Shown in pieces: positions 39,101 through 48,100 of a stretch of DNA of 64,000 nucleotides. The first letter of the stretch is position 1. Each line of letters begins with the position of its first letter. The notes under the pieces were generated by a model. It did not search any database. It was not told where the DNA came from and worked only from the letters and a program-made list of their open reading frames with translations. Origin of the DNA: Parapristionchus giblindavisi (Eukaryota; Nematoda; Chromadorea; Rhabditida; Diplogasteridae); assembly GCA_943737045.1 (NCBI GenBank), contig CALSFV010000004.1, positions 693,501 through 757,500 on the forward strand. The letters run 5' to 3'. The position numbers were made by a program, and so were the translations under genes.

Positions 39101-42100
39101 CGAATGCAGTTCTTGATCTGATCGTGTGACATTCGGTTAGCGGGCATGATATCCGTTCTGGCCTTCATTCTCTTTTAGACTTCTTCTGCTCGCAGCTTGT
39201 TCCTGGCTGCGTAGAATTCCTCGAATTGATCGACCACCATCTGCTTGGAACAGAGTCGTATGGGGCACCAGGGGAGGGCGGAAAAAGATGGCCGGTAAAA
39301 AAATCGGTAAAACGGTAAAACTCTGAAAAACCCTGTAAAACCGCGAAAAATTGTATTTTTTTCTGCGACGTTTATTTCTACGTTTACTCATTTCATCAGA
39401 ACTGCGATATCGTGCCTGACACTATAAATGAACTTATTTGTTATTACTTTGACCGTAGTTACAACAAAAAAATATTTCAATTTATTCTGTTCTGTTAATA
39501 CATATTTGGCAATTGTTATTTATTCAGAGAGAAACTGTCGGTCGAGACATAAAATCGCCTTCGGTTACGGGCAATTTCTCGAGATATCGAACGTAATGTT
39601 ACCAAAAATAACGCAGAATATCTAGTGTAAATTTTTTCCGCCCAACCCTGTGGGGCACTCTTCTTCCGAACGCGAAGTGCCTATTGGTCTCGGATGCTTC
39701 GGTGCCTTCTCGTATTCCTTGAATGATTCCGAAAGTGGACTGATTCCGACTCCTTGCTGAACCTCCTCGAGCATTCTCTTTTACAGTCCAAGGGCGAAAT
39801 CTACCATTGATACTCCGGTCTGATCTTTCTCTCCTCTGCCCCAGTGACGTTCAAGATTCCAATGACGGAGTAAAGTGGCTCTCGCTTTGTAAATTGTTGA
39901 GGCGAAAAGGAGAAGAAAAGAGGGAAAGGAGACACTTAAGTGTGCATTAGATGATTAGATCAGTAAATGAAATACGTAATTTTTGCAACAATTTTTTCAT
40001 AACTGGCACGAAACAGCCGACTAAATCGATGTGGATAAGGTTTTCCTCGAATAACTCGAAAATGAGTTGTCATAGCTATTCGATCATGAAAGACCTTTTT
40101 GTTCGCCTTTCCGAGATCATCATTTTCTTTTTTTAAGATTGTCGATTGGACCATTTTGAAGATAGATACTATGAAAAAACTGCTGAGGCGAAAAAAAAAA
40201 CGGCTAAGTCCCGTGTACTCTATTAAACGGTATTGGGAGGACAGAGATACGGTAAATGAACAACATACCGACTGTGTACGTCATCTGATAACTTATTTTC
40301 TGCAATAATACGGATGATCCCAAGAGAAAATTTTCGAGAACAGGTCACCTTTTTGTTCAAAAAATCGTTTTTCGCGTTTTTCGCCCTGAAGACGACTTAG
40401 CAGCGAACGGGCCATTCACAACTTTTTTGGAGAGAATTAGAATGCGGTTCGAATGACACCTGTCAGATCGCTTTACGATGAAAATGAACCGAGTTATGCT
40501 CATTTCCAGGGTAGATCACAAAAAATCGATAATTTGTAATTTTGGCCAAATGAAGTGGTTCGGCCTTCTCATGACCCCCAACCACACCCACTATCCAACT
40601 TTCATCGAAATCAAAGACAAAAAATTTTCATAGTGGCAGGCCCGGCCGTTTTTGCTACACTTTTACAGGAGACCTGTGTTAAAGCCGCATATAAAAATGG
40701 CTCGAGGATGAGTTTAGAAAACGGCACACGATAAGTAAGTAGCAACCTTTCTCGACAGCTCGTGCAGTTCCGTGATGTTGCCGAAGATTTCCTCCATGTA
40801 ATTCTGCTTAAAAAGAAATAAATAATAATCTATGTTCAATAGTACCCTTGATTTGTTTTAAAGTTATGTTACACACAATAAATACATGCTTGATATACCA
40901 CACATGCCTTATGGAAATTCAGCATGTACTAGTCAGATCCGGGTTTCACATCTATAGTATCAGCAGTCTATCGTATTCTTTACCGCTAAGAGTGCCGTAT
41001 AAAACCTAATTGATTCCATCAATCCGGTATTTTTACTCGCGGGGCATGCCCTCTAATCCCGCGGCGTATTCCGTTGTGTACGCCGCGTCCTAGAACCTTT
41101 AGACGGGGTACCCCGATAGATTTGGCCTCTTAACCGCACGCCCCGCGAGCAAAAATAACGGAGTGTGTATCACAGTCTTCTCTTCATTTTAAGTGCCAGA
41201 ACGACCACTCAACATATAAACACTCTCTAAAATACCGCTCTCTCGTTAGTCTGGCTTTCAAGGAAAAAAGGTTTGCGCTAGAATACTGCGCTTTCAAGAC
41301 CATTTAAAAAATACCCGCAGTTGATTTAACCGAATTTCTTTACATTGACTAAAAGACCTTGGAGAACACTAAAGGCGATCCAGCTGATCCTAATCGGCTG
41401 AATAAAGTTGTTCTTATTTAGTGTAATGACTTATTTGACAAAGGTATTTGTCAAAAAGCTGCAAATTGTTGAAATGAACACGCAAGATTCCCAAAAGAAC
41501 AGAAGTAAAACAGTCGTCAGCTCCTATCAAATCGGTCACGCACAATGGAATACGACTGATAATTCTAGATTACACACCAGTCACATAACTGTTTCACATC
41601 TATTATAATACATCTGGACCCTTCGCTATTGAATCACATTCCCTTATTTCCACTGTCGAAAAGTACGGTAGAAAGTACGAAGCCTGGCCGCAATTTAAAA
41701 ATCTGTAACGTAGCTATTCGACCTAGGCTTTCTGCATGATTATCTGACTAGTTTTCCGTTTTCTCATTGCTATATTTCACATCCAGCATATCAGTTTATG
41801 TAGATTATAGTTGACATATCGTCTATACTAACAAAAAAAAGGTAGGACAATCATCACCACAAAGATCAATGGCATGGTGAATGAAAGTATGGTCAATGGT
41901 GCGAGTAAAATTAGCTTGGGGTGTCCTTTCAATCCATCACACTATCCCTGTATTAGCCAGAACCCTATCTGACATCTTATAAATCAGTGTCGTACAAAAT
42001 CTACATCAATGCATTCCTGTATTGCAAAGCGCATTACAATATTGTCTCAAAAATATCCTCTAAGGTCAGATAAATTTATTATTATTATTATTAAACTAGT

Positions 42101-45100
42101 CATATTCCTGTTTCGCATCTAATTCATCACCATCCGTCCCAATCAAAGCAGCTCAGAATCTATCCATACCTCACCCTATGTTCACCGTCTACAACAGCTA
42201 GATTCTCGTTTCACGCCCATCGTATACTAAACTAGATACTAAACATTATAATTCTATATCCTGTTCTTCCTCAATATCAACTCAAAATAATCTGCCACTC
42301 CCCAATCGAAATCGCCATATTGCTTATATCCCTCATATTATTGGTGTTTTAACTAATGGATAAACAAATAATAAAAATCAGACACATATCCCATCAACTC
42401 AAATTTTACTCAGCTCATGAATTCCCCGATCATCGCCCTCGACCAGTCAAGTTCATGTCCATGTACGAATAGCATCCTATCAAATCAGATTCCATATCCA
42501 AGCTCAACCTTGCCCAATAATCAACCTCAAAGCAGCAGTTTGACTCGTGTCTCACTCCCATCATATCAACCTCATACCCTAACAAATACGTTTCGAGAAG
42601 TATCAAGAATGAAGAATGACTTATCATAAGTTATCAACTTATCCAAGAATCAACAACAAGAACTTATCCGACCATTTTGTGTAAGTGTCCCACTATGCAA
42701 TGTTCATTACGCACCCGCACAATAAATATTATTAAAATACAGCGACATGAGCACCCAAAGGTACTGATCAAATTCTACCAGACAGGTCCATGTTTCAAAC
42801 CCATCATATCAATCACCCTTGTTCATTCAACTCACCCTATCATCTCCACTCATGATGCCCTCGAATCGACGAAGGAACACGTTGACGAGCATGTTCAGCT
42901 CGCGCAGATACGCCCGCTCCTCGGATAGGAAGGTCGATGCAGCCTGAGAAAGAGAGAGAAGGATAAGAGTTGATCGTTGATCTCTAGTTAACATTAGGTT
43001 TCGCCAAAGTATTCTGCTGACAACCATACATGACAATTTATAGAGTGCCATGTTAACCAAAAAAAAACCAGGATTTTAAGAACTCTTAAAAATTTGCTGA
43101 ACCTTTGACTATGCAGCTAGCCATACTAGCCAATTTGCAGCCATACATTCAGATTTTCCGGATATTACCCACGTATGGCATTAGGTGAGCTACAGCAACC
43201 TCAATAGCCGCAATAAGTTCACAAAACAGCTTGAATAATTCACCATCCTTAGACCACAACTATTCATGCGCTACAGTAACTATTCTAGTCGAGCTACAGT
43301 AACCCTGCAACCACCGTACCCCCTCACCTCTTGGTAGTTCTTCGATGTTCGTGTCGCGTTCGCCTTGAGCATCGACCGCGGAGAAAGTTGATCGTTGATA
43401 TCAAAGTCGAAGATGAGACCTGACGATATTTTTAAACTCTTGTATTATAAAAATAAACGAGCGCTAGTAACATTCAGTACATTTGTTATACACTGCACTA
43501 AAGTAAAACTCTATATGGAACCCCCTAGCACTGCTAAAGAAATAATCAATAAATAGCTCGAGTCATATAGCTCGAATCAATAAACAATGTCGAGACAAAA
43601 GATGGCGGCTCATTGTCAGCGCGATTACAGAAACTATCAATTACAGTTGGATATCTACATTACCACGCCCTCTACTAGACCATCTAACAGACAAACACCA
43701 TGAAATTTGTAAAATTTCCGAATTAAACATATAAAAAATCGATAATCAATACAGTGATATAAATCAATAATTCAATAAACCCACTCTGCCCACTGGTTCC
43801 TGCCTCATCGTCCGATCGATGAAGAAGTTCGTTCAATTGCATCAGACTCTGCAAAGAGATACAGTAACAAGTCTTTTATCGAAAATGAAAATTGGAAATA
43901 TATAGTAAAGGCTCATTGTCAGAATGATCACTATGTGCGCATAAAGGTGAATTTTAAGGTCAGAAGCCACAACATTGGAATACATCGGGATTACGGTACA
44001 GCAATACCAATAAATCGATACACCTGTGATACTGTAACGTTAAGTCACTATGCGAAAATGCATCATTTCATATAATACTTGGGTGAATTCCTATCCTCAC
44101 AATCAGTCACCCGTTGATTTCAAGTTTACCCAAAGTGGTGTAAACAGTAACCAAGGTATAACAGCAGTTTTTCGTCGAACTGACTACAACACGAATAACT
44201 CCATTGAAGCATAATTTGATGCGCGCATGCCTACTGTAGTGCCATACAACTCAACATACCTAATAGAAACCAAAACTACTACAGTAAATACCATCTTGAC
44301 CTATCGTAATCCTCCAATACAATATTTACCTACCGTGCCCCTCCAATACCGTCTTGCCCTACAGTAACCTCCCCTACAATAATGACCTACCGTATCCGCA
44401 CTGAGTGATATCTTCACATTCTGGAGGGATATCGTGAGAGTGTGCTGGGACTCGCGCAGCTTCTTCACGTAGTGCCCGGTCCATTTGATCACGTCCTTGA
44501 AATATTTTTCATTTTATTTTAACATCATACATTTTTGTTCAACTCACATTTTCAGAACTATAATCTGACCCGTAATTGTGATAAACTAGCCCGATTATAA
44601 ACTGTCCTTTTATCGATTATAAAATTGCTTATTTTGGAAATATGTGATAAAGTGGTCGGTTTTTTATACGCAGATCAATTCATAAACTGACCCGTATCCA
44701 CAATGTGGGTGCTCGAAAATGTATGCTTAAAATACAAATTAATAATAGCACAAATGGGGCAATGAATCTTAAATCGCATAAAATTCTTCCGAATAAAAAG
44801 TGGGATATAAAGGAACAACTAATTGTTTTTTTTAATAAATATATCATCTCGCGTTTTCATTATAAACACTGAATACTTATCATTATTTATATTAACTTAA
44901 GCGTCTAAAAGAAACATGGTACCGGATAAACTTTAAAAAATCATAGTAATAATAATGATTAAAACCATCAAGGCACATAACATGGACTGCACTAGATCGT
45001 ATTCAAGGCAAACTAGTCCTTTATTATGTCGAAAACAATTTCAGCAATTGTAATCAATCAATCAATAAACCAATAAATCAATAAAATGAACCAACCGCCG

Positions 45101-48100
45101 CTAGAAAGTCCACGATCGTGAGGAGGTACATCGCCATTCGCTCCAATTCCTTGTCACGATCACGCCGCATTGCCGCATTCAGGGTGTCCTAATATTCAAT
45201 TATTGATTTATTGATTATCGATTGATCAAAAATATCTACACATCGAATGAATGATCGATTAACCAAGGAGATAATGATATCATTTTGACAACTTTTCTTC
45301 AACATATGATCAATATTCGTACTCGCTCGTTCAACTTCCCCACCAGTCAGTCAGTACCACCCGGCGATTTCGTGCAGCCACCACAATAGATTACAAGCAA
45401 AAGTGGAAGCTACGCGCTTCATTCTCAATCTAAATAACACGCACACTAACGTTAAAGGGAGAGTTTCCCATAAAAATATTGATTGAAATGCCGAAAATGT
45501 TCGAACGTGAAATTTTCTCCCACCACGAATTGACGAACTATCATACTGTAGTTTATGAAAATCACCATTGATATCTGCGCCGGGGTAGTGCAAAAACACA
45601 GTGAAAGAGAAAAGATAGACTGGATAGGAAGCGACTCGTCTTTTATCCAATCGATTTTGGCAAATCGATAGTTGATTGGCATAAGGAATAGGCTGACATC
45701 TGATCTGTCTCATAATACAACCAGTGAATACAAAGAGATCATGAATAGGTATATCACTTCCCTAGCAAACATTTGTCTATGGATGGCTTAGTGGTCTACG
45801 GCGCGCTCAAAGGCCGTAGCAGACGAGTTCAACCACCACTTTGGGTTGTGGTTTTTGTCGATTTCTATGATACATTCTAGTTCGACTTTTCCGTATGGGG
45901 ATCTCCCGCGAATTTGAACATGTAATTCTCCAAGGGATACCCTCCCTTTAAAGTAAAGAGTTCCCCCAATGAATTATCTCCCTTCTGCGATTATATTCGA
46001 AGAAATAAAACATATACGGACCGTGTAAATTCAAACCATTTGCAATGCGGTGGTCCATAATTCTTCAGTAGATTCAGTTAAATCGACTCAGAACATACAT
46101 TTTCATACCCTCCATAGGTGGGGGCACATTGGGGGGAAAGGCTGTGTGCAAACCGGGAGAAGTTAGGATGCAACGCTGTACACAAAAAGTTTTCGCGTGC
46201 CCACCTATGATAACCTCGCAGTGTGAAGATCGATCCAAGCGTACGATTAACAACACATCATAGTTAGCGCGCCTCTCATATACATACTCCTTATACACAT
46301 TTCGGATACATACCCCCAATGTTTAAACTGAATAATTAAATAATTAAATAAATACCTTGATAAAGTGCACCAGTCTCTGATGCAACTGGACGTCCTTATT
46401 CGTGAATCCTCGATGCGACCGAGCCGCCCATCGATCGCAGTTGTCCGTCCACTCCTGCACAGAAAGATATCACATTTCGATTATTTGTAATACACATTTC
46501 GATTATTTGTAAAAAAGCATCGTCTCTTGTATACCTATTATTTCGCAGTGTTACTTGTACTTTACCCGAACCCTATATACATGCCTATCAATCATTTATT
46601 GTTCCCATTTTAGAATATGCTTCCCCCGTCTGGTCCCCTTCTGCAAATGGAAGAATCCGTAGATTAGAGAAAGTTCGACACTTATTTACTCGCTTACTTT
46701 ATCGTCGTTGTTCTCGTTCGAAGATATTGCCCCTTTCGTATTCAGATAGACTATCATTCTTTAAACTGTCTAGTCTCTATGTTCGTCGAATTGTTTCCGA
46801 TCTTATCCTAGCACTCAAAATTTTCGCTTGCACTGTAGACCTTCCTATAAGCCGTTTCTATACTTATCGACCTATTAGCCATCGTCACAATGCTTTTGTT
46901 CTCCATATTCCCAAATCCAAAAGATCAAACCTAAAAGATTCCTTCTCGCATAGAACATCCCGATTTTTGAATAAATTACATACAATTTGTGACCTGAAAT
47001 TGGCTATCCCTTGTATTCAACGTCACCTACTTGAGTTTCCTGATCTTCCGAACAAATTAGGCATTGCTGTTCCGAATTTGTAATTCCCATCCCATCTTCC
47101 CCGTCGACTCGATCTTTGATCTCCTCCTCCCTGCACACTCAGAGATCCAATACGATATAAATTGGATTTGCGGCCGCTCCACCGCACTAGAGGCTCCTCC
47201 CCTCTGAACTCTTCCTGACTGTAGCAGAAGGCGTGATCATTTGATCTCTCACATTCCCCCCATCCCCATCCACCTCTCTTTTAATAATTTTATTCTTTCA
47301 CATATTTTTTTTGCGCTCGAACACTTTGTACTTGTTGAAACACCATTGCGGTGTACGATAAATAAAATAAAAATAAAATAAATACCGTACTCGAGAAACA
47401 GGATTTACCCTAATCCATATCCATTTCTACACTAATCGATAATCAAAATACGATATTCAACCACCAAATAATTCATAACGAACACATCTACAGTCGATCA
47501 AACAGCAGATATGTCCAAGGACAATTTCACAAACAAGTCTAATTAACAATAAAATCCGCCGTTTTCTCTTCTCATTGTCTGATTCACCTATACAGGAGCA
47601 AATGTTCCATGTTTTGCCCCAAAACACAGATAGAATGTAGTATACTGTAATCACCCAATCAATCAATACTGCCCACTACCGTACCTTGAATATCCAATCA
47701 ATTCTGCCTACTACAGTACCTTGAATATCCACTGCACTTGCTGGGCAGAGAAGAGCGTGCCACACTCGCGCTCAATCTCGTACATGTTGCACGGCTTCGA
47801 CGACATCATCTGACAAGGGGTACTGTATATTTTGCAGATTACGGTATGGGCAGGGGAGGGGGTTATTTCTATTTCTATTTTACAGAACAAGGTGTATAAT
47901 AGAGAATTTATATAACAAGATCACTTTCCAGATTACGGTATCTTCTAGATAACTATATTTCACAGAGTACACTAATAGCAAAACATTTTGATTCGTATAG
48001 AGGATGATATCATAGAAATCATAACTCCTCTGGACAAACTCGAAACCAAACATCCCCTTGTCTTGACATTCATCTCAACCATAGAATACCCATATATCCG

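Larger units (their letters stand above)
38080..40678. mobile_element. Long-TIR DNA transposon, TTAA target, 2.6 kb
   Basis: Inverted arms of about 630 bp (38080-38710 and 40047-40678) end CACGGGTCTCC and GGAGACCTGTG and are flanked by TTAA. Each arm carries the start of the same open frame (ATG near 38595 on plus; ATG at 40154 on minus), reading [16 protein letters not shown] or close to it. The middle holds a broken coding sequence on the minus strand and a younger hAT-type insertion. TTAA targets are used by piggyBac-type transposases, but no such catalytic domain was recognised. The element fills the SOS intron between 37779 and 40747. Confidence 0.8.
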
